64,000 bases of DNA from Acidobacteriaceae bacterium (GTDB lineage Bacteria > Acidobacteriota > Terriglobia > Terriglobales > Acidobacteriaceae): contig PLSM01000128.1 of NCBI GenBank assembly GCA_003165075.1, positions 1-64,000 of the forward strand. The letters run 5' to 3'. Positions within the stretch are counted from its first letter, which is position 1, and each line of letters starts with the position of its first letter. The notes under the pieces were generated by a model that made no database searches, was not told the DNA's origin, and saw nothing but the letters and a program-made list of their open reading frames with translations. This document shows positions 35,781-43,694 of the stretch, one piece after another. The translations under genes were made by a program, and so were the position numbers.

Positions 35781-36995
35781 ATGACAGAGACTGCTACGCG
35801 CCCACAACTTGCCTTCCTGACCGCTGCGCTGGACGAATTGCGCGCCAAGGGCACCCACTTCAAACTGCGTGTCCTGGACGATCAGCAGGCGCCGGTGTGC
35901 CACTACGACGGGCGCGAGGTAATCAACCTGGCCAGCAACAACTACCTGGGCCTGACCAACCACCCCAAGCTGATCGAGGCGGCGCTGGCGGCGACGCGCA
36001 CTTTCGGTGTGGGCTCGGGCGCGGTGCGCACCATTGCCGGAACCATGCGCATCCACATGGAGCTGGAAGAGAAGATTGCGCGCTTCAAGAATGTGGAGGC
36101 GTGCGTGGTGTTCCAGAGCGGGTTCACGGCCAATGCGGGGACGGTGAGCGCGATCCTGGGCAAGGAGGACTTTATCCTCAGCGACGAGCTGAACCACGCC
36201 AGCATCATTGACGGGGCGCGGCTGTCGCGGGCCAAGATCAAGGTCTTCCGCCACAAAGACGTGGCTCACTGCGAGGAGTTGCTGAAGGAAGTGGCCAATG
36301 AGCCGGGCCGCAAGCTGGTGATTACCGACGGCGTCTTCTCAATGGACGGCGACATTGGGCCGGTGGACAAGCTGGCGCCGCTGGCGGAAAAGTACGGGGC
36401 CATCATGATGGTGGACGACGCGCACGCCTCGGGCGTGCTGGGACGTAACGGACGCGGATCAGTGGATCACTTTGGCATGCACGGGCGGGTGGACGTGCAG
36501 GTAGGGACGCTTTCAAAAGCCATCGGCGCATTGGGCGGGTATGTGTGCGGCAGCCGCGACCTGATCGACTACCTCTATCATCGCGCGCGACCGTTTCTGT
36601 TTTCCACGTCGCATCCGCCGGCGGTGGCAGCCACGTGCATTGCGGCTTTCGACATCCTGGAGCAGGAGCCGGAGCGGATTGAACGGCTGTGGGCGAATAC
36701 CCGCTACTTCCAGGGCGAATTGCGGCGGGTGGGCTTCAACATCGGCGGTGTGACTACGCCGGCCACGGAAACTCCGATTACGCCGATCATCGTGGGCGAG
36801 GGCCGCGCGGCGATGGAGTTTTCGCGAGCGCTCTTCGACGAAGGCGTGATGGGGACAGGGATTGCGTTTCCGACGGTGCCGGAAGGCAAGGCTAGGATTC
36901 GCGCCATGTTGACCAGCGAACACACCAGGGCGCAACTGGATCGGGCGCTGGAGACTCTGGAGCGGGTGGCCAGGCGAATGGGCATTCTAAGATAG
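35781..36995 (+). CDS. kbl: Glycine C-acetyltransferase (2-amino-3-ketobutyrate CoA ligase) or close relative
   Basis: A 404-residue PLP enzyme of the alpha-oxoamine synthase family. Signatures: NLASNNYLGLTNHPKL, VGSGAVRTIAGTMRIHMELE, DELNHASIIDGARLS, TDGVFSMDGDIGPVDKL, VDDAHASGVLG and the PLP lysine in GTLSKAIGALGGYVCG (Lys246). By overall pattern (GTMRIHMELEEKIA, RPFLFSTSHPP) it fits Kbl, which cleaves 2-amino-3-oxobutyrate to glycine and acetyl-CoA in threonine breakdown; 8-amino-7-oxononanoate synthase is the main alternative. No tdh or bio gene is adjacent. ruvA follows 7 bases after its stop. Confidence 0.85.
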   Translation: MTETATRPQLAFLTAALDELRAKGTHFKLRVLDDQQAPVCHYDGREVINLASNNYLGLTNHPKLIEAALAATRTFGVGSGAVRTIAGTMRIHMELEEKIARFKNVEACVVFQSGFTANAGTVSAILGKEDFILSDELNHASIIDGARLSRAKIKVFRHKDVAHCEELLKEVANEPGRKLVITDGVFSMDGDIGPVDKLAPLAEKYGAIMMVDDAHASGVLGRNGRGSVDHFGMHGRVDVQVGTLSKAIGALGGYVCGSRDLIDYLYHRARPFLFSTSHPPAVAATCIAAFDILEQEPERIERLWANTRYFQGELRRVGFNIGGVTTPATETPITPIIVGEGRAAMEFSRALFDEGVMGTGIAFPTVPEGKARIRAMLTSEHTRAQLDRALETLERVARRMGILR

Positions 36996-37002
36996 GGGCA
37001 AC

Positions 37003-37593
37003 ATGATCGCTCACCTGCGCGGCAAACTGATTTACAAACAGCCCGGCCAGGCCATTGTGGAGGCTGGAGGCGTGGGCTACGACGTGACCATCTCGGTGCC
37101 GACTTTTACGGCGCTGCCCTCGACGGGCGCCGAGGCCGCGCTGCACATTCACACCCAGGTGAGCGAAGACCAGATTGCGCTCTTCGGTTTTCTCGAGCGC
37201 GAAGAGAAGCGGCTGTTTGAGCGGCTGATTACCGTGAGCGGCGTGGGGCCTAAACTGGCGATCAAGATGCTGAGCGGGCTTTCGCCGGAGCGCACGGTGC
37301 AGGCCATTCGCGGCCAGGATCACGCGCAACTGACGCGGATTCCCGGCGTGGGCAAGAAGCTGGCCGAACGGCTGGTGGTGGAACTGAAGGACAAGCTGGA
37401 CGACTTTGCCGTGGCGCCGGTGCAGTCTGCGGTGGCGGGGCCGGCGGTGGACGATGTGCTCTCCGCGCTGGTCAACCTGGGCTACCAGCGCCACTCCGCC
37501 GAGAAGGCCATCGAGCAAGCAGTGAGCAAAGACAAGGCGCTGGCCGGCGACTTCGACGGGCTGTTCCGGGGGGCGCTGAAGCTGATCCGATAA
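37003..37593 (+). CDS. ruvA: Holliday junction DNA helicase subunit RuvA
   Basis: A 196-residue protein of normal length. The N-terminal OB domain begins MIAHLRGKLIYKQPGQAIVEAGGVGYDVTISV; QIALFGFLEREEKRLFERLITVSGVGPKLAIKMLSGL and LTRIPGVGKKLAERLVVELKDKL hold the two helix-hairpin-helix motifs that bind the junction; the C-terminal domain III (DDVLSALVNLGYQRHSAEKAIEQA) contacts RuvB. It lies 7 bases after kbl and 12 before a DUF2461 gene, all on one strand, probably one transcript. ruvB and ruvC are not in the window. Confidence 0.96.
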   Translation: MIAHLRGKLIYKQPGQAIVEAGGVGYDVTISVPTFTALPSTGAEAALHIHTQVSEDQIALFGFLEREEKRLFERLITVSGVGPKLAIKMLSGLSPERTVQAIRGQDHAQLTRIPGVGKKLAERLVVELKDKLDDFAVAPVQSAVAGPAVDDVLSALVNLGYQRHSAEKAIEQAVSKDKALAGDFDGLFRGALKLIR

Positions 37594-37605
37594 ACTGGCT
37601 TGGTT

Positions 37606-38349
37606 ATGGTTCTCAAACCAAAATCCACTTCTGCCATTGTTGTCCCATATTTCCGCCCCGAAGCGCTCACCTTTCTCCGCAACCTGGCCCGCAACAACGA
37701 CCGCGAGTGGTTCACGCCGCGCAAGGCTCTTTTTGAGGCGGAGTTGAAGGAGCCGATGCTGGCCATCATTCGCAAAGTGACTGACGCGATGACGGATTTT
37801 GCGCCCAGCTTTGTGCGGCCGGCGGAGAAGTGCCTGTTTCGCATCTATCGCGACACGCGCTTCAGCGCCAACAAGCTGCCCTACAAAACGCACGTGGCGG
37901 CGTGGTGGTCGCACCAGGGCCTGGAAAAGACTTCAGGGGCCGGCTACTACTTTCACGTGAGCGCCAAAGAGGTGGTGGTGGCCGCCGGGGCCTACATGCC
38001 GGAGAAGGATCAACTGGCGGCGATACGGCATTGGCTGCTCGACAACCATGCGCAGTTCAGGAAGCTGCTGCAAAAGCCCGCGGTGCGGAAGGCCTTTACG
38101 GAGTTTGAGGGCAACGCGCTGACCCGGCCGCCCAAGGGCTTTCCCTGTGAGCATCCGGCGCTGGATTTGATCCGCTGCAGGCAGTGGGGGCTAGCCGCCA
38201 CACTGCCCACGACGGTGGCCCTCAAGAAGGATTTTGCGGCCACGCTGATTCGGCATTTCCGGCTGGCCGCGCCGATGGTGGACGCGCTGAATACGCCCAT
38301 TGCCGCGGCTCAGGCGCCCCGGAAGAAGGTGCTTTTCGGGCTGAGCTGA
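37606..38349 (+). CDS. DUF2461 family protein
   Basis: A 247-residue protein matching DUF2461 (TIGR02453): FRPEALTFLRNLARNNDREWFTPRKALFEAELKEP, then KCLFRIYRDTRFSANKLPYKTHVAAWW, GAGYYFHVSAKEVVVAAGAYMPEKDQLAAIRHWL and the C-terminal FPCEHPALDLIRCRQWG. The family has no established function. The ATG at 37606 is preferred over a TTG six bases earlier. It follows ruvA closely and probably ends the kbl-ruvA transcript. Confidence 0.9.
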   Translation: MVLKPKSTSAIVVPYFRPEALTFLRNLARNNDREWFTPRKALFEAELKEPMLAIIRKVTDAMTDFAPSFVRPAEKCLFRIYRDTRFSANKLPYKTHVAAWWSHQGLEKTSGAGYYFHVSAKEVVVAAGAYMPEKDQLAAIRHWLLDNHAQFRKLLQKPAVRKAFTEFEGNALTRPPKGFPCEHPALDLIRCRQWGLAATLPTTVALKKDFAATLIRHFRLAAPMVDALNTPIAAAQAPRKKVLFGLS

Positions 38350-38784
38350 GGCGCTGCGGGGGCGCGGAAGGTCAGGCTTTCCGCGACCGGCATGTGAGAC
38401 AAAACCCATGAAAACAGGACTATTTTAGGCAAATTTGGGCAAAATAGGCACTAAAACCCAAGAAAATTGTGGAAAACAGACGTTTTTCCATTGACTTTGC
38501 AGGCCCGGAAGGGGCATGGTAACCAACGACAGGGTTCTGGAGAACCCGCATGAATACAGGGGTTTCGTGCAAACGTTGCCTCGGTCGCACTCCCTCCATG
38601 CGGTACGCGAAACCGGCTCTCCGAAGTGATTGTGCCCTCGAGACGAAGTTCGCGGCGGCGTTATTTTGATGAAACGCGCGCAGCGGGATCGGTTCCCGGG
38701 CGCCGCAATTTTGAAGAAGGCAAAGCGCAGGAATCCCAGGCAACACCGGCTGCCCCAAGGGCACGCCCAGAAGGAGAACATTAC
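38350..38784. other. Intergenic region upstream of the HU gene
   Basis: 435 bases with no gene. A stem CTATTTT/AAAATAG (38420-38426 with 38441-38447) and a TTGACT -35-like sequence at 38491 are present, the latter a possible promoter of the HU gene with a long leader. The leader ends in AAGGAGAAC before the ATG. An open frame through the last 160 bases is not part of the HU family. Confidence 0.4.
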
Positions 38785-39081
38785 ATGGCAACTGGAATGA
38801 CCAAGACAGCCCTTACGCGGCATATGGCCGAGAAGCTTCAACTGACCAACAAGCATGCCGCCGCTTTCCTGGACCTGCTGGCGGAGACCGCCATCAAGGA
38901 AACCAAGAAGAACGGCGTATTCGTGATCCCCGGCATCGGCCGCCTGGTAAAGGCGGAGCGCAAGGCCCGCATCGGCCGCAACCCGCAGACCGGCGCGGCC
39001 ATCAAGATCAAGGCCAAGACAGTGGTCAAGTTCCGCGTGGCCAAGGCCGCCAAGGACGTGATCGCCCCCACCAGAAAGTAG
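38785..39081 (+). CDS. HU family DNA-binding protein
   Basis: A 98-residue nucleoid protein: MTKTALTRHMAEKLQLTNKHAAAFLDLLAETAIKETKKNGVFVIPGIGRLVKAERKARIGRNPQTGAAIKIKAKTVVKFRVAKAAKDVI. The RxGRNPxTG motif at the tip of the DNA-binding arm is intact, and the final KVVKFRxxKxxKD strand is typical. A lysine-rich end follows. It bends and compacts DNA as a dimer. Strong AAGGAG site before the start and a strong terminator after it, consistent with high expression as a single-gene transcript. Confidence 0.94.
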   Translation: MATGMTKTALTRHMAEKLQLTNKHAAAFLDLLAETAIKETKKNGVFVIPGIGRLVKAERKARIGRNPQTGAAIKIKAKTVVKFRVAKAAKDVIAPTRK

Positions 39082-39102
39082 TTATCCGGACTGCGGACAA
39101 TG

Positions 39103-39132
39103 AAAGGGGAGAGGCCTGCGCTTCTCCCCTTT
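39103..39132 (+). terminator. Rho-independent terminator of the HU gene
   Basis: AAAGGGGAGA (39103-39112) pairs perfectly with TCTCCCCTTT (39123-39132), 10 pairs, 10-base loop, followed by TCAGTTTG. It begins 21 bases after the HU stop codon. Confidence 0.85.
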
Positions 39133-39204
39133 TCAGTTTGCACGCCGGGCGGAGGCAGGTGATTATGTTGCGCTATTTCGCTGTGGTGCGACATCGAATG
39201 AGGC

Positions 39205-39660
39205 ATGGAACCCACTATTCCGGCCCGCAACCAGCCTGGCTCAGCCGCACTGCGTCCGTCTTCGATTCGTATTCTTCTGCGCCTTGAGGGTCTGGCGGCA
39301 GCGGCCATTTCAGCAGTGTTTTATGCGCGCAGCGGCGCCAGTTGGTGGCTCTTTGCGGCGCTGTGGCTGGCGCCTGATCTCTCCATGCTGGGATACCTGG
39401 CAGGGTCGCGCTGGGGTGCACGCATCTATAACGCCATCCACTCCTACTTGACGCCCGCCACGCTGGCTGTGACGGCGCTGTTGTTGCACAGTACCGCACC
39501 GGTGCCGTTTGCGCTCATTTGGATCAACCACATCGGCGTAGACCGGCTGCTGGGCTACGGGCTCAAGTGTGCGGATGGCTTCAGGTGGACGCACCTGGGT
39601 GAAATCGGCAGACGCGAAGCTACTTCGCCGCCTGCGAGCTCGCCAGCCGGCCGGGCATGA
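39205..39660 (+). CDS. DUF4260 membrane protein
   Basis: A 151-residue protein whose core matches DUF4260 closely: LRLEGLAAAAISAVFYARSGASWWLFAALWLAPDLSMLGYLAGSRWGARIYNAIHSYLTPA and IWINHIGVDRLLGYGLKCADGFRWTHLGEIGR. Three to four hydrophobic helices are present. The family function is unknown. The last 41 bases overlap, on the other strand, the end of the methyltransferase-like gene. Confidence 0.85.
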   Translation: MEPTIPARNQPGSAALRPSSIRILLRLEGLAAAAISAVFYARSGASWWLFAALWLAPDLSMLGYLAGSRWGARIYNAIHSYLTPATLAVTALLLHSTAPVPFALIWINHIGVDRLLGYGLKCADGFRWTHLGEIGRREATSPPASSPAGRA

Positions 39661-40363
39661 GCGCGCGCACCACAAGCGAAATGCCGAAGCTGACGAGAAT
39701 GACCTTGAGCATGAGCACTTGGTCGTAATTCCACGAAAGAATAGCCAGCGTGATGAAGACGCCGATGGGATTTACTTCGGTGAGCAATGCTACGACCCAG
39801 CGGGGTTTGATGCTTGCGGGCGGCAGCGAAGACGGAAAACGCGGCCAAAGTCGCGGCACCGCGCGCAGATAAGCCTTGTACGGTTCGCCAAGTTCGCGGG
39901 ACAGATAGGACTCCTCGCCCAGGATGAGGCGCAACAGAAACACCGTCAGCAGCGGGATGGCAAACAGCGCGCCGGTGGGCGGCATGATGAAGGCCATGGC
40001 AGCCATCATGCACCATCCCCCGAGATAGAGCGGATTGCGCACGTATCGGTATGGCCCGCCAGCCATGACCGCGCCGGCCTGCATCTGCCCATGATGCACG
40101 GTGTCGAAGCCCAGGCAGGCCGCGCCCCACACGCGCAGAACTGCACCCAGCGCGGCGATGAGCGCGCCGGCGACAATGACCACGGGCGAGGCCACGGTAA
40201 AACGGAGGAGGCCCAGGCGGCTTAGTTCCAGCGGCAGCCACTCCAGCAGCGAGATGCGCCGGCCGATTCCCCCGGCCTCAATCCACGGCGACCAGAAGCC
40301 CAGCGCGATGAGGACCGTCATGATGATCATGCGGAGACGAAACTCGAGTGCAGTTGCCCTCAT
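39620..40363 (-). CDS. Membrane methyltransferase-like protein (ICMT/PEMT family)
   Basis: A 247-residue integral membrane protein with about six hydrophobic helices. The central GPYRYVRNPLYLGGW is the RHPxYxG-type motif of isoprenylcysteine carboxyl and phospholipid N-methyltransferases, followed by a conserved acidic pair in LILGEESYLSRELGEPYKAYLRAVPR. These enzymes methylate membrane-embedded substrates with SAM. Substrate unknown. I start at MRATALEF; the frame allows ten more residues. It converges on the DUF4260 gene with a 41-base overlap and precedes nothing in operon. Confidence 0.8.
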   Translation of the reverse strand: MRATALEFRLRMIIMTVLIALGFWSPWIEAGGIGRRISLLEWLPLELSRLGLLRFTVASPVVIVAGALIAALGAVLRVWGAACLGFDTVHHGQMQAGAVMAGGPYRYVRNPLYLGGWCMMAAMAFIMPPTGALFAIPLLTVFLLRLILGEESYLSRELGEPYKAYLRAVPRLWPRFPSSLPPASIKPRWVVALLTEVNPIGVFITLAILSWNYDQVLMLKVILVSFGISLVVRALMPGRLASSQAAK

Positions 40364-40408
40364 GCAGTGGTCCCTTTGGCCGGAGTGTACCACCCGGCGC
40401 CTGGGCAG

Positions 40409-43057
40409 CTATTCGCAGCGCAAGGCCTGCATGGGATCGGTCTTCATTGCGGAGCGCGCGGGAACGAGCGTGGCCGCCAGAGCTACCAACGCCAGCAACA
40501 GCGTGACCATGATGAAACTGGCAGGGTCGCGTGGACCGACCTGATAGAGCAGGCTCCTGAGCAGTTGCGACATGACGAGCGCGGCCACGATGCCGACCGC
40601 CGTACCCAACGCAATCAGGCGCACGCCCTCGCGGAGAATCAGGCGCAAAATGTCGAAGCGGCTGGCACCCAAAGCCATGCGCACACCGATCTCCTGGGTG
40701 CGCTGGGCGGCCATGAACGCGATGACGCCATAGAGGCCAATGACAGCCATGACGAGGCCAGTGAACGCAAAAAAGCCAAGGAGCGCAGTTTCAAAGCGCG
40801 GGCGGTCGGCTAGTTTGCTCACCTGTTCATTCAGGGTCTCAAACTTGGTTGGGACAGTGGGATCGAGCTGCGCGATCTGCGACCGCACCCACGGAATTGC
40901 CGCCTTGGGCGAGAGGACGGAATCGACAATCAATAGCGGCACCCGCTCTCCCCAATAATCGGCAATGCTGCTTCTGAGGAAATAAATCTCCGGCTCGTCC
41001 GGCTCAACAAGCCCGCCGTTTTTCACGTTCTCTGCTACCCCTACGACTGTGTACGTTACGTTAGCGTGCACCGTATGAATGCGCCGGCCAATCGGGTCTT
41101 CGCCGGGAAACATGCGGGTTGCCATAAGCCTGCTGATCACTATCAGGGGTTCCATGGAACGACGATCTTCTTCGGTAAAGTTGCGGCCCCGCACAATGGG
41201 AATGTTCAATGAGTGAAAGTAATCGGGGGTGACCGTACGTTCAGCCACTGACCCGCCCGTTCCTTGCTCTGGATGCGGCTTGCCGTCAACTGCCAGATCT
41301 GACCAACGACCACCCTGCGAGCCTCCCGGAGGCACTGAGTCGCTTATTGCAACCGCATGTATACCCGGAAGACGCCGAATCGCCGCTTCTGCCTGAAGGT
41401 AGAAATCCATCTGCTTCTGGCTGGTGTCATAGCGGAACCCTGGCAGAGCAATCTTCACGGTGAAGACTCCGCCCGTTTGCATGCCCAGGTGCTGTTCCTG
41501 GACGTTTTGGAAGCTTCTGAGCAGCAGCGCCGCGCCGGAGAGCAAAACCATACTCATGGCAATCTGTCCCGCCACGAGGCCTCGCCGCAGCACACTGCGT
41601 TTTCTGAATCTCACGGCGCGGGCCGCCAGGGCGACGGCGCGCGGCGTTTGCAAAGCAGGCAGCAGACCGAAAAGCGCGGCACATATCAGCGATAGAAGCA
41701 CGGTGAATGAAGCGATACGAATATCAAGGCCTGCTCTGGCAAGAAACGGAATACTCGTCGGAGCAAGGTCAACGAAAGCCCGCAACAAGCCCTCCGCCAG
41801 CGCCATTCCCGCCGCCGCCCCGGCAAGCGAGAGCAGAGAAGCCTCAGTGAGAGTTTGCCGGATCAGTCGAGCCCGGGAAGCGCCCAACGCGGAACGTACC
41901 GCCAGTTCGCGTTCCCGAGCCTCGCCTCGCGCCATCATCAGGCCGGCCACGTTCGCGCAGGCAATCAGCAATACAGCCAGCACCGCAGCCAGCAGAATCC
42001 AGGCCATCAACTGTGCATCCTGCGTCTCACGGTCTCGTAGCGAACGTATGCTGAGATGAAAATCCTTGCGAATATCCTTTGGAATGAATGTATCGCGCGT
42101 ATGAAGGAACAACGGCTCCATCTGGGCCCTTGCCTGCTCGATGCTCACTCCCGGCTTCAGGCGGCCAAAGGTCCGCATTGGATTGCCGATGCCTCCATTT
42201 GCGGTTGCCTGGGCTGCGCGGTCCAGTGCCATCGGGAAGATCACGTCGGCTGACTGCAGCGTGGGAAACTGGAAATCCTTGGGCAGTACGCCAACCACGC
42301 GGGCCGGACTTCCATCGACATCGATCTGGCGGTTCAGGATGCCTGGATCGCGGTTGTAATGGTCCTGCCATAAGCCGTAGGAAATTAGCACCACGCGCGG
42401 TCCGTTGGGCCGATCTTCCTCCGGCAGAAAGTTGCGGCCCAGTACCGGCGAGATTCCCAGCAATGGCAAAAAGCCGTCGTCGAAGCTAAGGCAATCGAGC
42501 TGCGCCGGATTGTACTCGACCAAATCGCACGCGTGTGGCCCTGTACTCTGGATTGCCATGGCTTCAAATGGTTTCTGATGGTCGCGCCAATCAAAGAAGA
42601 AGCCACCCAACATGAACTCCTGTCGCTCTAGCGAATGTACCGTCCCTATTGAGACAAGGCGATCATCGTGCGCGTAGGGCAGGCTGCGGAAAAGAATGCG
42701 GTCTACCACACTGAAGACCGCGGTGGTGGCGCCGATGCCCAGCGCAAGTGTGGCTATGACAGTGAGGGTGAAGATGGGGTTGCGACGAAATCCACGCAGA
42801 GCATAACGCACGTCGCGCAGAACACTCTCGAGCCAGGGGAGCGTGCGGCGCTCGCGGTGAGCCTGGCGCGTTTGCTCCGCGCCGCCGAGACGGATGAGGG
42901 CCTGGCGGCGGGCTTCAGCAGGACTAAGGCCGGCGCGGATGCCATCTTCAGTGTGCAACGCGAGGTGAGATTCGAGTTCGGCGGAGAAATCCTCCTCGGC
43001 ATGGCCGGGGCGGAACAGGCCGTAGACGCGCAGCCACCAGGCTCTGAGCTTGTGCAT
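40409..43057 (-). CDS. ADOP-type ABC transporter permease, second copy
   Basis: An 882-residue permease of the same architecture as the one at 32.4 kb: soluble head (HAEEDFSAELESHLALHTEDGIRAGLSPAEARRQALIRLGG), VRYALRGFRRNPIFTLTVIATLALGIGATTAVFSVVDRILFRSLPY, two FtsX-like cores with a periplasmic domain each, ending MKTDPMQALRCE. No ATPase gene is adjacent. Its start codon shares bases with the stop of the PadR gene upstream (TGATG), so the two are translationally coupled. Substrate unknown. Confidence 0.92.
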   Translation of the reverse strand: MHKLRAWWLRVYGLFRPGHAEEDFSAELESHLALHTEDGIRAGLSPAEARRQALIRLGGAEQTRQAHRERRTLPWLESVLRDVRYALRGFRRNPIFTLTVIATLALGIGATTAVFSVVDRILFRSLPYAHDDRLVSIGTVHSLERQEFMLGGFFFDWRDHQKPFEAMAIQSTGPHACDLVEYNPAQLDCLSFDDGFLPLLGISPVLGRNFLPEEDRPNGPRVVLISYGLWQDHYNRDPGILNRQIDVDGSPARVVGVLPKDFQFPTLQSADVIFPMALDRAAQATANGGIGNPMRTFGRLKPGVSIEQARAQMEPLFLHTRDTFIPKDIRKDFHLSIRSLRDRETQDAQLMAWILLAAVLAVLLIACANVAGLMMARGEARERELAVRSALGASRARLIRQTLTEASLLSLAGAAAGMALAEGLLRAFVDLAPTSIPFLARAGLDIRIASFTVLLSLICAALFGLLPALQTPRAVALAARAVRFRKRSVLRRGLVAGQIAMSMVLLSGAALLLRSFQNVQEQHLGMQTGGVFTVKIALPGFRYDTSQKQMDFYLQAEAAIRRLPGIHAVAISDSVPPGGSQGGRWSDLAVDGKPHPEQGTGGSVAERTVTPDYFHSLNIPIVRGRNFTEEDRRSMEPLIVISRLMATRMFPGEDPIGRRIHTVHANVTYTVVGVAENVKNGGLVEPDEPEIYFLRSSIADYWGERVPLLIVDSVLSPKAAIPWVRSQIAQLDPTVPTKFETLNEQVSKLADRPRFETALLGFFAFTGLVMAVIGLYGVIAFMAAQRTQEIGVRMALGASRFDILRLILREGVRLIALGTAVGIVAALVMSQLLRSLLYQVGPRDPASFIMVTLLLALVALAATLVPARSAMKTDPMQALRCE

Positions 43058-43398
43058 CACGCCTCCTCTGCTGGAGAAAGAAAACGCGCGAGGATCCCGG
43101 TGGTTTGCTTCCACTCTTTGGCAGCCTTGCGCATCCGGCGCCGTCCGGCCTTGGTGAGCTCGTAGAATTTTGCGCGGCGATTGTTTTCACTGACGCCCCA
43201 GCGCGCGCGGATGTAGCCTTCCTGCTCCAGTTTGAGCAGCGCCGGGTAGAGTGTGCCGTAGTTCAACTCGAGCTTATCTCCGCTGGTCTGCTCAATGCGG
43301 CGCGCCAGGCCGTAGCCGTGGAGCGACCCCATGGTTTCAAGCGTGCGCATCACCATCAGCGCCAGCGTTCCCTGCCAGACATCGGTTTTTCCACCCAT
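43057..43398 (-). CDS. PadR family transcriptional regulator, second copy
   Basis: A 113-residue PadR regulator: VWQGTLALMVMRTLETMGSLHGYGLARRIEQTSGDKLELNYGTLYPALLKLEQEGYIRARWGVSENNRRAKFYELTKAGRRRM. The stop overlaps the ADOP start. Nine bases upstream of its ATG lies a perfect palindrome (43408-43426) covering the ribosome-binding site, a probable operator for self-control. It shares only general family similarity with the PadR at 35.1 kb. Confidence 0.93.
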   Translation of the reverse strand: MGGKTDVWQGTLALMVMRTLETMGSLHGYGLARRIEQTSGDKLELNYGTLYPALLKLEQEGYIRARWGVSENNRRAKFYELTKAGRRRMRKAAKEWKQTTGILARFLSPAEEA

Positions 43399-43407
43399 CG
43401 CGGTTCT

Positions 43408-43426
43408 CCTATGGCAAAACCATAGG
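43408..43426. promoter_or_regulatory. Probable PadR operator (perfect inverted repeat)
   Basis: CCTATGG-CAAAA-CCATAGG, two perfect 7-base arms with a 5-base spacer, ending just before the PadR ATG on the minus strand and including its AGGAGAA site. A further CCTATGGG follows 20 bases upstream. PadR proteins bind such short palindromes at their own promoters. Confidence 0.6.
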
Positions 43427-43630
43427 GAGAAGCATACACATGTACCTATGGGTGTGCAATAGGAAAGGAATTTGGAGAGGGCTGCCCGGGATGGGCACGC
43501 CTCAGCGGGGCGGGAGGGCTATTTAGCAGGATCGACCTGGGCTTGATAGCCGGTGGCCCGGCTCTCACATTTAAGATTGGCACCCATTTTCACGGGACGA
43601 TGGGAAGTACCGTGATGAGTGCGGAGGTAT

Positions 43631-43656
43631 CCCAGGTCCGAGAATCCGGACCTGGG
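43631..43656 (-). terminator. Stem-loop after the TonB receptor gene
   Basis: CCCAGGTCCG (43631-43640) pairs perfectly with CGGACCTGGG (43647-43656) around a 6-base loop. It is 39 bases past the stop of the TonB-dependent receptor. The flanks lack a strong T run, so it may instead be a copy of a dispersed hairpin repeat. Confidence 0.5.
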
Positions 43657-43694
43657 GCACCCAAAACTCTGGCAACGCGCGAATTGAAAATTAG

